From Sphingomonadales bacterium (GTDB lineage: Bacteria; Bacteroidota; Bacteroidia; Chitinophagales; Chitinophagaceae), in assembly GCA_016872195.1 (NCBI GenBank), contig VHAT01000014.1, positions 1 through 56,788 on the forward strand: a stretch of 56,788 nucleotides of DNA, given 5' to 3'. The position numbers and the translations under genes are program-made. Below the pieces are notes generated by a model that saw only the letters and a program-made list of their open reading frames with translations, was not told the origin of the DNA and ran no database searches. This document shows positions 25,628 to 36,084 of this stretch, one piece after another (the first letter of the stretch is position 1; the number at the start of each line of letters is the position of its first letter).

Positions 25628-26161
25628 TCAGGGCAATTTTGCAGATTCCTTAAAAGAGAAATTTCGCTGAGCCAGATAACTAAAACTGACCACCATTGCC
25701 ACCGTAATGATTTGAGCCAGCACCGGAAATAGCAAAAAGCGCTCCACCAGCAGCTTTAAAAGAAGGTAGTTCAAAAGCAGATTGAACAAACATACCATCA
25801 GGTAGCGGAAAAGTTGAATACGCCCCTTTATCTCCGAATCGGAAAAGACCACGTATTTAGACATAAAGAATCCTACTGGAAAAGTGACACAAAAAGACAA
25901 CAGCAAAGAGGCACTATGAGGCTTGAACGCATAAAAAGGCAAAAGAAGAGGTTGCTGGTGAAATAGATAGGTATAACTAAGCGAGTATACCAAAAAGCCC
26001 AGTAGAACATTGGCTCCGCCAGCCGCCGCGTATCGAAACGTCTGCAACGGCAAAATTCCTTTGAAGGGGGGATAAAAAAAATCGATGATGCCCAAAAAAA
26101 ACCGGGCAACTCTTGCTGCTAGTTGATTCATCGTAGCGCAAAGTAAATCAAAGAGCATCAT
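25628..26161 (-). CDS. GtrA-like membrane protein
   Basis: A 177-residue protein with four predicted spans and the GtrA opening LQTFRYAAAGGANVLLGFLVY; GtrA-type proteins are thought to help move lipid-linked sugars across the inner membrane. FPVGFFMSKYVVFSDSE in the middle and YLAQRNFSFK at the end fit the family. The frame starts at 26161, but the internal Met at 26131 is an equally good start and would leave room for the argS promoter. No glycosyltransferase partner is adjacent. Confidence 0.8.
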   Translation of the reverse strand: MMLFDLLCATMNQLAARVARFFLGIIDFFYPPFKGILPLQTFRYAAAGGANVLLGFLVYSLSYTYLFHQQPLLLPFYAFKPHSASLLLSFCVTFPVGFFMSKYVVFSDSEIKGRIQLFRYLMVCLFNLLLNYLLLKLLVERFLLFPVLAQIITVAMVVSFSYLAQRNFSFKESAKLP

Positions 26162-26174
26162 TTGCCAAACTGCT

Positions 26175-26182
26175 TACCTTTG
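26175..26182 (+). promoter_or_regulatory. Candidate -7 promoter box of argS
   Basis: TACCTTTG is a perfect TAnnTTTG box, 12 nt before ATG 26195 and 18 nt before ATG 26201. Confidence 0.45.
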
Positions 26183-26194
26183 CCGCAATTATCT

Positions 26195-27979
26195 ATGATT
26201 ATGCGTGTCGTTGATCAACTTAAGCAATGGGTTACCGTGGTACTCGAAGAATCACTCCAGTATCAGGGCAAACCCGATGCCTTGGTGATCAATACTACCA
26301 AGCCAGAATTTGAGGGTGATTACACCCTGGTACTTTTTTCGTTGGCCAAACCGCTCAAAGCGGCTCCGGAAAAACTAGGTCAAGAGCTGGGTGATTCGCT
26401 GCTGCATCGATTTCCGGAAACGATCGCACGCTATACGGTTATCAAGGGTTTTTTGAACCTTACGCTCTCCGATCATTTTTGGTTGCAATTTGTAGATCGA
26501 CAATTTCAAGATCCCTCTATTGTGGATGATCGGCTGCAGAGCAAAAAAGTAATGGTAGAGTACTCCTCTCCCAACACGAACAAACCTCTTCATCTGGGCC
26601 ATTTGCGCAACATATTTCTGGGATGGAGTGTAGCCGAGATCCTCAAAAATTGCGGAGCCGAAGTGGTAAAGACTTGCGTTGTCAACGACAGGGGTATCCA
26701 CATCTGTAAGAGCATGATCGCCTGGCAACTTTTTGGAAATGGCGCCACCCCTGCCACCACCGACACAAAAGGCGATCATTTTGTGGGAGATTACTATGTA
26801 AAATTCAACGATGAATACAAGCGGCAGGTAGAAGAATTAGTGGCCGCCGGACTCAACAAAACAGAGGCGGAGAAAGAAGCCCCCATTATGAAGGCCACCC
26901 AACAAATGCTACTCGATTGGGAAGCCGGCGACCCCGCTGTCTTGTCGCTATGGAAACAAATGAACGGCTGGGTATACGAAGGCTTTGAACAAACCTACAA
27001 TAAGATCGGAGCCGATTTTCAAAAGACCTATTATGAAAGTAACACCTACTTGTTAGGTAAGCAGTTCGTATCCGAAGGGCTAAAGCAAGGCGTTTTTTTT
27101 ACAAAGGAAGATGGCAGCACTTGGATCGATCTCACGGCCGAAGGACTCGATCAGAAATTAGTGTTACGGGGCGATGGCACCTCGGTCTATATTACACAGG
27201 ACCTGGGGCTGGCGCAGGAAAAGTACAATGAGTTCGCTTACGACCAGAGCATTTATGTGATCGCTGATGAGCAGAACTACCACATGAAAGTACTTCAGCT
27301 GATCTTGGAAAAATTGGGTAAGCCATATGCCGGGGGCATCTATCATCTCAGCTATGGTATGGTAGAATTACCCAGCGGACGAATGAAGAGCCGCGAAGGA
27401 ACGGTAGTGGACGCCGATGACATCATTAACGAGATGATCGATGTAGCACGCCGAAAAACAGAGGAATTAGGAAAAGTAAAAGATTTTTCACCCGTCGAAC
27501 TAGACCAACTTTACAAGACCCTTGCCCTTGGTGCCCTTAAATTCTTTTTGCTACGCGTAGATCCCAAGAAGAAAATGGTCTTTAACCCAGAGGAATCGAT
27601 CGACTTTCAGGGCTTTACAGGACCCTTTGTTCAATATACCCATGCCCGCATCTGCTCTTTATTACGGAAAGAGACCCCTGTCGAGCAACCGTTACCTGCC
27701 ACCACTACGTTTTTGCCCGCAGAGCGAGAGCTGGTCTTACAAGTAGCTCAATACCCCATGGTCTTAGAGCAAGCCGTCACCGAACAGAACCCCTCTGTAC
27801 TGGCTATTTTTGCTTTTACACTGGCCAAGACCTTCAATAGCTTTTATAATCAACTCTCCGTAATGCAGGCAGAGTCTTCTGAAAAGAAACAGTTGCGACT
27901 AAAGCTGGCTACCATCACAGCCAAATTGATCTCGGCCTCCATGGCTAACCTGGGCATTGCTGTTCCTCAGCGAATGTAA
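26195..27979 (+). CDS. argS: Arginyl-tRNA synthetase
   Basis: Charges tRNA-Arg with arginine. A class I synthetase of 594 residues: an N-terminal Add1 domain, the HIGH-like motif (NKPLHLGHLRN, here HLGH), the GMVELPSGRMKSREGTVV region that replaces KMSKS in ArgRS, and a C-terminal DALR anticodon-binding domain near the end. ATG 26195 is used; ATG 26201, two codons later, is equally possible. The open frame before 26195 contains the promoter box, so it is not coding. Confidence 0.96.
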   Translation: MIMRVVDQLKQWVTVVLEESLQYQGKPDALVINTTKPEFEGDYTLVLFSLAKPLKAAPEKLGQELGDSLLHRFPETIARYTVIKGFLNLTLSDHFWLQFVDRQFQDPSIVDDRLQSKKVMVEYSSPNTNKPLHLGHLRNIFLGWSVAEILKNCGAEVVKTCVVNDRGIHICKSMIAWQLFGNGATPATTDTKGDHFVGDYYVKFNDEYKRQVEELVAAGLNKTEAEKEAPIMKATQQMLLDWEAGDPAVLSLWKQMNGWVYEGFEQTYNKIGADFQKTYYESNTYLLGKQFVSEGLKQGVFFTKEDGSTWIDLTAEGLDQKLVLRGDGTSVYITQDLGLAQEKYNEFAYDQSIYVIADEQNYHMKVLQLILEKLGKPYAGGIYHLSYGMVELPSGRMKSREGTVVDADDIINEMIDVARRKTEELGKVKDFSPVELDQLYKTLALGALKFFLLRVDPKKKMVFNPEESIDFQGFTGPFVQYTHARICSLLRKETPVEQPLPATTTFLPAERELVLQVAQYPMVLEQAVTEQNPSVLAIFAFTLAKTFNSFYNQLSVMQAESSEKKQLRLKLATITAKLISASMANLGIAVPQRM

Positions 27980-27994
27980 AGGGCTGAAAAATCA

Positions 27995-29920
27995 TTACCC
28001 GATCACGATGGCCGCCAGCGCAGGTATATCGATGGTCAGCAGGTACCGCTGCTCCTCTTCGGATAAACATTGACTTCTGATCACCGGGTTATATACGGTT
28101 CCGGTACCCGCAAATTGGGCAGCATCGCTATTAAAGAGTTCTCTGGTAAAATCTTTACCCGACACCGAAAGCGTCCAGTCGCGATATACAACGGGTGTCA
28201 TATTTAAAATGACCAACAACTCTTTTGACGCCTCCGTTCCCTTTCTTCGATAGACCATGACAGAAGCGGAACGGTGATCCAGATCGATCCATTCAAAGCC
28301 GGAAGGATCGAATTGTCGTTCATAAAGCGCTGGCTCAGTTTTCAGCAACTGATTCAGCCCCTTTACCAGTTGTAAAAGACCATTATGAATGGGATAGTCA
28401 AGCAAAGACCATTGCAACTGGGTTCGATAATCCCATTCGCTGGTCTGACCAAATTCGCATCCCATAAAAAGTAATTTGGCACCGGGATGAGTGAACATGT
28501 ACGTATAGAGCAAGCGCAGGTTGGCAAACTTTTGCCACTCATCGCCCGGCATCTTGTAGATCATCGGACTTTTTCCGTGTACCACTTCGTCGTGACTAAA
28601 AGGAAGCATAAAGTTCTCGTCATAGAAATACATCATGCTGAATGTGAACCGGTCTTGATGATGCTTCCGAAAAAATGGGTCAAGCTTGAAATAACGTAAC
28701 GTATCGTGCATCCAACCCATCATCCATTTCATGCCAAATCCCAACCCACCCTGGTATACAGGCCGAGATACTTGAGGCCAATCGGTAGCCTCTTCGGCAA
28801 TGGTCTGTACATCGGGAAAGCGCTGGTAAACACTGCGATTCAATTCTTTTACAAATTCAATAGCCTCCATATTACCCTCGCCCCCAAATTCATTGGGTTC
28901 CCATTCACCGGTTTTTCGGGAATAATTCAACTTGAGCATAGACGAAACCGCATCGACTCGAATGGCATCGACATGAAAAATATCGAACCAGAAATGCGCA
29001 CTACTGATCAGGAATGAACGAACCTCACCCCTCTTATAGTTAAAGACATAACTATTCCAATCGGGATGAAATCCCTTTCTTCTGTCGGCATATTCATAGG
29101 TATGGGCTCCATCGAATAAATACAAACCATGGGCATCGTATGGAAAATGCGAAGGAACCCAATCGAGGATCACACCGATCTTTGCATTGTGAAAGGCATC
29201 GATCAGCCGCATAAGCCCCTGAGGATCTCCGAAACGCGAGGTAGGCGCAAAATAACCGGTACATTGATATCCCCAACTACCGTCAAAGGGATATTCCATT
29301 ACTGGCATCAACTCAACATGCGAAAAGCCCATTTCTGTTACATAAGGAACTAAACTACCGATCAAATCGTCGTACGAATAGTAAGAATCTTCGTTATGTT
29401 GATCTGGACGACGCCAACTTGCCAGGTGTACTTCGTAGACACTCCACGGAGAACGAAGTGAGTTGTATTGTCCTCGCTCTTGCATCCACGTATCATCATT
29501 CCACTCATAATGGAGGTCCCAGGTAATAGAAGCGGTTTGTGGTCTTTTCTCCCAAAAAAAGGCAAAGGGGTCGCCTTTGTCAAGAACACTGCCTTCGTAA
29601 CCAATGATATGATATTTATAGACCTCTCCTAACCGAACACCCGGAATAAATCCTTCCCAGATACCCGATCGCTCCCAACGCGGAAATAATAGATGAGCTT
29701 GTGCATTCCAGTCGTTGAAATTACCCACTACGCTAACCGCAGTGGCATTAGGAGCCCAAACACAAAAATAGAATCCCCAAACCCCATCGACTTGCAGGGA
29801 ACGACTCCCCATTTTTTGGTAGAGACGACAATGAGTACCCTGATGATAAAGAGAAAGATCCTCTTCGGTTAACAGTGAATAATTCCAGACGGGGCGAATG
29901 GGATCAAGTTGCATATACAT
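27995..29920 (-). CDS. glgB: 1,4-alpha-glucan branching enzyme
   Basis: Makes alpha-1,6 branches in glycogen. A GH13 protein of 641 residues: an N-terminal CBM48 domain (VWGFYFCVWAPNATAV... WNAQ), the catalytic barrel with HFPYDAHGL, the nucleophile Asp in IRVDAVSSML, the acid Glu in IAEEATDWP, and FSHDEVVHGKS. ATG 29920 is chosen because it lies 2 nt after the amylase stop; the longer frame runs inside the amylase gene. It is the last gene of the glycogen block and converges on argS with a 15-nt gap. Confidence 0.95.
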   Translation of the reverse strand: MYMQLDPIRPVWNYSLLTEEDLSLYHQGTHCRLYQKMGSRSLQVDGVWGFYFCVWAPNATAVSVVGNFNDWNAQAHLLFPRWERSGIWEGFIPGVRLGEVYKYHIIGYEGSVLDKGDPFAFFWEKRPQTASITWDLHYEWNDDTWMQERGQYNSLRSPWSVYEVHLASWRRPDQHNEDSYYSYDDLIGSLVPYVTEMGFSHVELMPVMEYPFDGSWGYQCTGYFAPTSRFGDPQGLMRLIDAFHNAKIGVILDWVPSHFPYDAHGLYLFDGAHTYEYADRRKGFHPDWNSYVFNYKRGEVRSFLISSAHFWFDIFHVDAIRVDAVSSMLKLNYSRKTGEWEPNEFGGEGNMEAIEFVKELNRSVYQRFPDVQTIAEEATDWPQVSRPVYQGGLGFGMKWMMGWMHDTLRYFKLDPFFRKHHQDRFTFSMMYFYDENFMLPFSHDEVVHGKSPMIYKMPGDEWQKFANLRLLYTYMFTHPGAKLLFMGCEFGQTSEWDYRTQLQWSLLDYPIHNGLLQLVKGLNQLLKTEPALYERQFDPSGFEWIDLDHRSASVMVYRRKGTEASKELLVILNMTPVVYRDWTLSVSGKDFTRELFNSDAAQFAGTGTVYNPVIRSQCLSEEEQRYLLTIDIPALAAIVIG

Positions 29921-29922
29921 CT

Positions 29923-31812
29923 CTATTGCAACAACTCGAACACAAAACTTTCTCCTGGTGCAACGGTGCAAGTACTGATCGGTACGATCTCTTGCGTGAT
30001 CGCGTTGCGAAGACGAGAAAAGCCCTTGGTGCGCTCTTGAAAGCGACCCCATTCAGGTTGCACCGACTTATTACTTGTGTTGGCAATGACCATGACAGTT
30101 TGCGAATTGTCATAGCGAAAATAAGTATAGACCCCATCGCGCGGAATAAACTGCATCATTTTGCCGGTACCTAAGGCCGAGGCATTTTTTCTAAATTGAC
30201 CCAACCGGCTTAGATGATTGAACATATCTTGTTGCGCTGACGTGCGTCCCGTCGTACTAAACCGATCGGATGTCGGATCATCACCGGGAAAGCCACCCGG
30301 AAAATCTTCGCGAACCAGGGCATCGGAAGTGGTTTTCTTGTTTTTCATCAGCACCTCGGTTCCGTAATAGAGTTGTGGAATACCGCGAAGGGTCAGTAGC
30401 CAATTGAGCGCCATTTTTAATTTGCGCGGATCCTCTTCAAAAACAGAAAAGGCTCTGTCCATATCGTGATTATCTAAGAAGATACAATTGTTCATCGGGT
30501 TGCCATACAAAACATCTTGTGCCATGGTCATATATAGCTTGCCTACCCCGCTAGTCCAACCGGGCTGTTCGGTTGTCGCCGCCAACAGACCAAAACAAGT
30601 TTGAAAATCTAAGACCCCCTCGGCATTATGACGAAAAGGAGCATTGATGTTGCCGGCGGTAAAATAGGCATTGGCAGTGGGGGTATTGACCCATGATTCA
30701 CCAAACACAGTAACGGAGGGAAACTCCTTTTTTAAGGCCGTATTGACCGCATTTAAAAAAGGTTCCTCGCAATATTTATAGGTATCGACTCGCCAACCAT
30801 CAATACCAAACTCTTCGGTGCTCCACACAGCATGTTGGATCAGAAAGGTAGCCAAGTATGGATTGCGCTGATTGAGATCGGGTAGATCTTGCGTAAACCA
30901 TCCATCGAGCATACTACGTCTGTCGGCAGTGGAGGCGTAGGGATCAAAGAAAACCTCTTCGCGGTGATTAGGGGCTGACCGTCCCTGTGAGCTATTGAAC
31001 CAATCAGCAGTGGGTGGATCCAGATGAAAGAAATGATGACTACCCACATGATTATAAACGGCATCCTGAATCACCTTCATCCCATTTTGATGAAGGGTCT
31101 CACAAAATTGTTTATACCCATTATTGCCCCCGTACCGCTTATCAATGGCGAAATGATCGGTAAACCAGTAGCCATGATACCCGGCAACACTATTACCCCA
31201 CTCCTGCAAACGAGGCATATCATTTTCAATGACAGGGGTTAACCAAAGAGTGGTCACTCCCATTTCCTTGAAATAATCCAAGTGATTGGTAATACCAACG
31301 AAATCTCCGCCATGTCTAGAAAACTTGTTGCTGCGTTGACAGCCAGTATCGCGATAGGTAGGAATAATATCGTTGGTGACATCTCCATTCGAAAAGCGAT
31401 CGGGCATCAACAGATAAACAAAGTCAGCGGACTGAACGCCCTGAATACGGGTTTTTCCATTTCCTCCGGCTCTGGCCTTTAGTACATAGCGCAACTTTTG
31501 TGAAGGCACCTTCGCATTCGTATTGCCACTTAACAAAAATTCGATGGTTCCGGGACGGGCTTGTGACCCTATATTGATATCGACGAATAAATAGTTACGA
31601 TTTTCTGGGCAACTCACTTTTTTGATGATGACACCCGGATAGGTAGTGGACACCTTGGTAAAAAAACCAATGTCCTTTTGGTGTACCATTAATTGCAAGG
31701 AGTTACTCTTCATACCCGCCCACCAATGGGTTGGATAGATGGCGGGACCCGATTGTGCCCAACTGCAAAAAAAGGAAAACAACAGAATGGAAAAGACAAG
31801 GATACGTTTCAT
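29923..31812 (-). CDS. Exported alpha-amylase / neopullulanase-type glycoside hydrolase
   Basis: A 629-residue GH13 enzyme expected to cut starch or malto-oligosaccharides in the periplasm or at the cell surface. It has a clear signal peptide (residues 1-19, ending SWAQ), an N-terminal beta-sandwich as in cyclomaltodextrinases, and catalytic motifs DAVYNHVG, GWRVDTYKY (nucleophile), VFGESWVN (acid) and FLDNHDMDR. It lies 15 nt downstream of the MFS gene and 2 nt upstream of glgB, so it is tied to glycogen metabolism. Confidence 0.9.
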   Translation of the reverse strand: MKRILVFSILLFSFFCSWAQSGPAIYPTHWWAGMKSNSLQLMVHQKDIGFFTKVSTTYPGVIIKKVSCPENRNYLFVDINIGSQARPGTIEFLLSGNTNAKVPSQKLRYVLKARAGGNGKTRIQGVQSADFVYLLMPDRFSNGDVTNDIIPTYRDTGCQRSNKFSRHGGDFVGITNHLDYFKEMGVTTLWLTPVIENDMPRLQEWGNSVAGYHGYWFTDHFAIDKRYGGNNGYKQFCETLHQNGMKVIQDAVYNHVGSHHFFHLDPPTADWFNSSQGRSAPNHREEVFFDPYASTADRRSMLDGWFTQDLPDLNQRNPYLATFLIQHAVWSTEEFGIDGWRVDTYKYCEEPFLNAVNTALKKEFPSVTVFGESWVNTPTANAYFTAGNINAPFRHNAEGVLDFQTCFGLLAATTEQPGWTSGVGKLYMTMAQDVLYGNPMNNCIFLDNHDMDRAFSVFEEDPRKLKMALNWLLTLRGIPQLYYGTEVLMKNKKTTSDALVREDFPGGFPGDDPTSDRFSTTGRTSAQQDMFNHLSRLGQFRKNASALGTGKMMQFIPRDGVYTYFRYDNSQTVMVIANTSNKSVQPEWGRFQERTKGFSRLRNAITQEIVPISTCTVAPGESFVFELLQ

Positions 31813-31827
31813 ACGATTCGATCGATT

Positions 31828-33213
31828 TTATTTTTTCTCTTTAATAAACAAGAAGCAGATAAGAGCAGCCACGACCATTAAGGATCCTCCTACGGTGAGC
31901 GCGGCAAGACGATCATTGCCTAACACTTCGCGCATTAGCCAACCAAAACCCAGTGAGGCTACGATCTCTGGAAGAACAATAAAGAAATTGAAAATACCCA
32001 TATAGATCCCCACTTTATCCTTAGGGAGCACGCCGCTCAGCATCGCATAGGGCATCGACAGGATACTCGCCCAGGCAATACCCACTCCCACCATCGATGC
32101 AAAAAGCCAATGCTTTGATTCGATCAAGAGAGGTACGCTCACATTACCGATCGTAAAACCAAGGTCAATAGTAGGGATCCCGCCAATAAAATTAACACTG
32201 ACCAAACCAGCTGCCCCTGCTAAAAGACATACTGTATGGGTCAAGGCACGTCCCCAGCGATCGGCAATGGAAGGCAATACAAGCGCAAAAAGAAAAGTAA
32301 CGACACTGTAAAAAGAAAGCGTAAGACTACCAAAATCAGCTCCGGCCGCATAGACAGGATCATTGGCATCTTTTCCATGAAAAACATTGACTGCAACGGC
32401 GGTGGTGTAATAGAACCACATCAGAAAAAGACCGGGCCACGTGAAAAATTGTACCAGAGAAACCCAGCCCATTCGCGAGGGCATATTGACCAGTGCTGAA
32501 GCGATCTCGGTTACCCCATGCAAAAAACCTCCTTTCTCGGCCTTTTGCTTTTTGAAAAGATCAGGATCACTGGGTGGGTATTCTCGGGTAGAGAAAACAG
32601 TATAGAGCACACCAGCTAAAAAAAAGAAAGCGCCAAGGTAAAAAGACCAGCGTACATTTTCGGGAATGATCCCTTTAGGGGCCGTATTAGAAAGATCAAA
32701 AACATTCTTCATGAGCCAGGGCAAGGCCGAGGCAATACTGCCGCCCAGTCCGATCATGAGACTTTGCATTACAAATCCCCGATTGATCTGTGAATCGGGT
32801 AATTGATCCGTAACAAAAGCCCGGAACGGCTCCATGGCAACGTTGCCAAACACATCGAGCACCCACAGTAAACCGGCAGCCATCCATAGCGCACTGCTAT
32901 GGGGCATAAAGATCAGCGCGATGGAACTAATGAGGGCGCCGATCATAAAATAAGGACGCCTTCTACCCCACCGGGGGTGCCAGGTACGATCACTCAAATA
33001 TCCTACCACAGGCTGCACTAATAAACCAGTAAGCGGGGCCGCTAAAAAAAGAAGGGGCACTTCGTCTGCGTTAGCACCCATACCTTCATAGATCCTTCCC
33101 ATATTGGCCCGTTGCAAATCCCAACCGAATTGGATCCCAAAAAATCCAACACTCATGTTGATGATCTGCTGGAGACGCAGCATGGGTTTTTCGCCTTGAA
33201 AAGCACTAGCCAT
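31828..33213 (-). CDS. MFS sugar transporter (SLC45/GPH-like)
   Basis: A 461-residue inner-membrane transporter with about 12 spans. The first loop contains PVVGYLSDRTWHPRWGRRRPY, a motif shared with SLC45/sucrose transporters and related maltose porters. The context, between an exported amylase and glgC, suggests uptake of maltose or malto-oligosaccharides; the substrate is inferred. ATG 33213 is used; Met11 would also be possible. Gaps are 50 bp to glgC and 15 bp to the amylase gene. Confidence 0.85.
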   Translation of the reverse strand: MASAFQGEKPMLRLQQIINMSVGFFGIQFGWDLQRANMGRIYEGMGANADEVPLLFLAAPLTGLLVQPVVGYLSDRTWHPRWGRRRPYFMIGALISSIALIFMPHSSALWMAAGLLWVLDVFGNVAMEPFRAFVTDQLPDSQINRGFVMQSLMIGLGGSIASALPWLMKNVFDLSNTAPKGIIPENVRWSFYLGAFFFLAGVLYTVFSTREYPPSDPDLFKKQKAEKGGFLHGVTEIASALVNMPSRMGWVSLVQFFTWPGLFLMWFYYTTAVAVNVFHGKDANDPVYAAGADFGSLTLSFYSVVTFLFALVLPSIADRWGRALTHTVCLLAGAAGLVSVNFIGGIPTIDLGFTIGNVSVPLLIESKHWLFASMVGVGIAWASILSMPYAMLSGVLPKDKVGIYMGIFNFFIVLPEIVASLGFGWLMREVLGNDRLAALTVGGSLMVVAALICFLFIKEKK

Positions 33214-33263
33214 GTAAAAGGGTTGATTTAGCTGGTAAGATAATTACAAAAACGCAAAGCTCC

Positions 33264-34556
33264 TCATATAACGAAGCCATCCGGAATTATGGCCCCTTTC
33301 TTTACCACCACGATACCGTCTTTAACCGCATACAAAGGATGGTCCTTATTGTCGAGATGGTCACCCCCCCGGATGGTAACATCGTTACCAATACGAACAT
33401 TCTTATCGATGATCGCCTTGTGAATGTGACAGCGCTGTCCGATCCCTGCAGCGGGGATGCCATTTTTGATACCCTCTTCAATATGATCGAGCGTTTCATA
33501 AAAATCGGTTCCCATGCAATACACATCCGATAGTACCGTACCCAACCCAATGCGGCTTCGAATACCGATTACGGAGCGCTCCACCGAGGTAGCACTAATG
33601 ATCGATCCCTCGGCCACCAATACCTGATCGAGCGTAGTACCACTGATTTTGGCCGGAGGGAGCATTCGGGAACGCGTATAGATGGTTCGTTCACTATCGA
33701 ACATATCAAAGGCCGGCAACTCCTTGGTCAATTCAATATTGGCCTCAAAAAAGGAACTGATATTTCCAATATCGGTCCAATAGCCACTGTACTGATAACT
33801 CGCCACCCGATAGCGATCGATACAGGCCGGGATGATCTCCTTTCCAAAATCGGTAGCCTCCTTTAATTCATTCCGCAATAACTCAAAAAGCAGACTACGT
33901 TTAAAAATATAGATCCCCATCGAAGCCAAGTAGACCCTGCCCTCGCCTTGCATCTTTTCTCCGGTATCACTGACCCAATCGCCGAGCACTTCCTTTTTAG
34001 GCTTTTCTATAAAGGAAGTGATCAACCCCGCCCCACTTTTAAGAATGCCGAATTCGGGCGCCTCTTTGCCCGTAACGGGAATGGTGGCAATAGAAATATC
34101 GGCCCCTAGTTGCTTATGATGATCGAGCATTTCGGCAAAATTCATCTGGTACAACTGATCCCCGGATAGAATAAGCACATATTCACTCTCGAAGGGCTCG
34201 ATATGGCGAAGTCCCTGGCGCACGGCATCGGCGGTTCCCTGAAACCAAGTGGGATTATCGGGTGTTTGCTCGGCGGCTAAAATATCAACAAAGGCTCGAC
34301 TGAAAGCACTAAAGTGATAGGTGTTCTTTATATGCCGATTTAATGAGGCCGAGTTGAATTGCGTTAGCACGAACATACGACCTACGCCATTGTTGAGACA
34401 ATTGGAAATGGGTATGTCTACCAACCGATACTTACCGGCAATCGGTACAGCGGGTTTGGAACGACTGGCCGTTAAGGGATACAAACGAGAACCGGCTCCC
34501 CCGCCCAAGATCACGGAGAGCATTTCGGTAGAATGTGTAATGGTTCGTATGGCCAT
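33264..34556 (-). CDS. glgC: Glucose-1-phosphate adenylyltransferase
   Basis: Makes ADP-glucose from glucose 1-phosphate and ATP, the controlled step of bacterial glycogen synthesis. The 430-residue protein has the pyrophosphorylase signature LGGGAGSRLYPLT near the start, then SKPAVPIAGKYRLVDIPISN, YLASMGIYIFKR in the middle, and a C-terminal left-handed beta-helix with repeats such as CHIHKAIIDKNVRIGNDV. It starts 7 nt after glgA ends. Confidence 0.95.
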   Translation of the reverse strand: MAIRTITHSTEMLSVILGGGAGSRLYPLTASRSKPAVPIAGKYRLVDIPISNCLNNGVGRMFVLTQFNSASLNRHIKNTYHFSAFSRAFVDILAAEQTPDNPTWFQGTADAVRQGLRHIEPFESEYVLILSGDQLYQMNFAEMLDHHKQLGADISIATIPVTGKEAPEFGILKSGAGLITSFIEKPKKEVLGDWVSDTGEKMQGEGRVYLASMGIYIFKRSLLFELLRNELKEATDFGKEIIPACIDRYRVASYQYSGYWTDIGNISSFFEANIELTKELPAFDMFDSERTIYTRSRMLPPAKISGTTLDQVLVAEGSIISATSVERSVIGIRSRIGLGTVLSDVYCMGTDFYETLDHIEEGIKNGIPAAGIGQRCHIHKAIIDKNVRIGNDVTIRGGDHLDNKDHPLYAVKDGIVVVKKGAIIPDGFVI

Positions 34557-34563
34557 AAAATAT

Positions 34564-35985
34564 TTATTTCAAGCTTTTATACACCTGTAGGTACTCATTC
34601 GCTGCGCTATGCCAGGAGTGATCGATCTGCATTACCAGCTGGCGAAACGAATCAACATGCGCTGGCTGCTGGTAATAAAGCGAAACGGCACGGTCTATTG
34701 CATGAACAATATCGGTAACATGGGGTTGTTCAAACCGAATACCAAATCCCCCCGGATCACCCATATCCCTGACGGTATCTTTTAAACCTCCGACCGCCCT
34801 AACAAGGGGAATGGTTCCAAATCGCAGGGCATACAGTTGATTGAGACCGCAGGGCTCGACGCGGCTGGGCATCAATAAAAAATCGGCACCAGCGTACAAT
34901 AGATGACTTAAAGCCTCTTGATACCCGATATGAATGCCCACCGAACCTTGCAAGGGCCCGGATAGAAGATCTAATTGCTCCTCGATCGACTTTTCGCCGG
35001 TACCCAACACTATAAAACTTATTTTTTGGGGATGGGTCGCCACCGCCTGGGCAATGGCCACGGGAAGCAGATCGGCCGCTTTTTCGTGAACCATTCTTCC
35101 GATAAAACAAAACAGAGGACGATCCACCTCTAAACCAAAGCGACGACAGAGTTCCTCTTTATTTTGCCGCTTACCTGTCTTTGCCGTTGAAACTGTATAA
35201 TGAAAAAGCAAATAAGGATCATGGCCCGGATCCCAGATGGAGGTATCGATACCGTTCAATATGCCTATCGATTTCTCTTTTTCGTTCTCGAAGAGTTGTT
35301 CCAAACCGGCTGCACTGCTACGTAGTTCTTGCAGGTATCCTGGGCTTACGGTCGTAATCTTCCAAGCCGTCTTGAGGGCTGCAGCCAGTGGATTGATCTG
35401 ATGATGCCAATCTAACAATGACCAGTATTGCAGGGAACAAGCCGGCAGCAGGTATTTCTGCTCCCAACTAAAGGCACCATTGTACTGTGCATTATGCACG
35501 GTAAATACGGAAGGGATCTTGGCCAGTCGTTCCTTAAAATCAATTCCGTGTAATAGTAAAAACGGGACCAACCCGGTGTGATGATCATGACAGTGGATTA
35601 TATCCGGAAGATGCTTCCATGAATTGATCCAATCGCAAACAGCATTTTGAAAGGCGATAAAGCGTTCGGTATCGTCGGGATATCCATAGATCTTCTCTCT
35701 ATCCAGTAGCCCGTTGATATCGACCAGGTAGAGATCAAAGCCCAGGCCGTTAGACTTTTCTTTGATAACACTGTAATGAAAAAATTGCGGACCAAGGTAT
35801 TGACTCCCCTCGTGGACCAATTCCCATTGTTGCTGGTATAGAAATTCGGTCCGATGCATCGGTACGACCACTTTGGCAATATGCCCCTGCAAAACCTGGT
35901 ATTTAGGCAAGGCGCCCACCACATCGGCCAGCCCACCGGCCTTGGCCATTGGAAAACATTCCGCCGCTACATGTACAATCTCCAT
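34564..35985 (-). CDS. glgA: Glycogen synthase
   Basis: A GT5 glycosyltransferase of 473 residues that transfers glucose from ADP-glucose to the growing glycogen chain. The ADP-glucose motif KAGGLADVVGALP is at about 16-28 and the C-terminal PSRVEPCGLNQLYALRFGT is the usual catalytic-site region. It is the first gene of the minus-strand glycogen block and divergent from the sugar transporter gene across 99 bp. Confidence 0.95.
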   Translation of the reverse strand: MEIVHVAAECFPMAKAGGLADVVGALPKYQVLQGHIAKVVVPMHRTEFLYQQQWELVHEGSQYLGPQFFHYSVIKEKSNGLGFDLYLVDINGLLDREKIYGYPDDTERFIAFQNAVCDWINSWKHLPDIIHCHDHHTGLVPFLLLHGIDFKERLAKIPSVFTVHNAQYNGAFSWEQKYLLPACSLQYWSLLDWHHQINPLAAALKTAWKITTVSPGYLQELRSSAAGLEQLFENEKEKSIGILNGIDTSIWDPGHDPYLLFHYTVSTAKTGKRQNKEELCRRFGLEVDRPLFCFIGRMVHEKAADLLPVAIAQAVATHPQKISFIVLGTGEKSIEEQLDLLSGPLQGSVGIHIGYQEALSHLLYAGADFLLMPSRVEPCGLNQLYALRFGTIPLVRAVGGLKDTVRDMGDPGGFGIRFEQPHVTDIVHAIDRAVSLYYQQPAHVDSFRQLVMQIDHSWHSAANEYLQVYKSLK

Positions 35986-36084
35986 ACTACCACTGAACCT
36001 TTGAATAAATTTAATTCAAAATATCATATTTTCATTGCTTGTAATCCAATTTGAACAAATATTACTTACCCACAAACCACCATC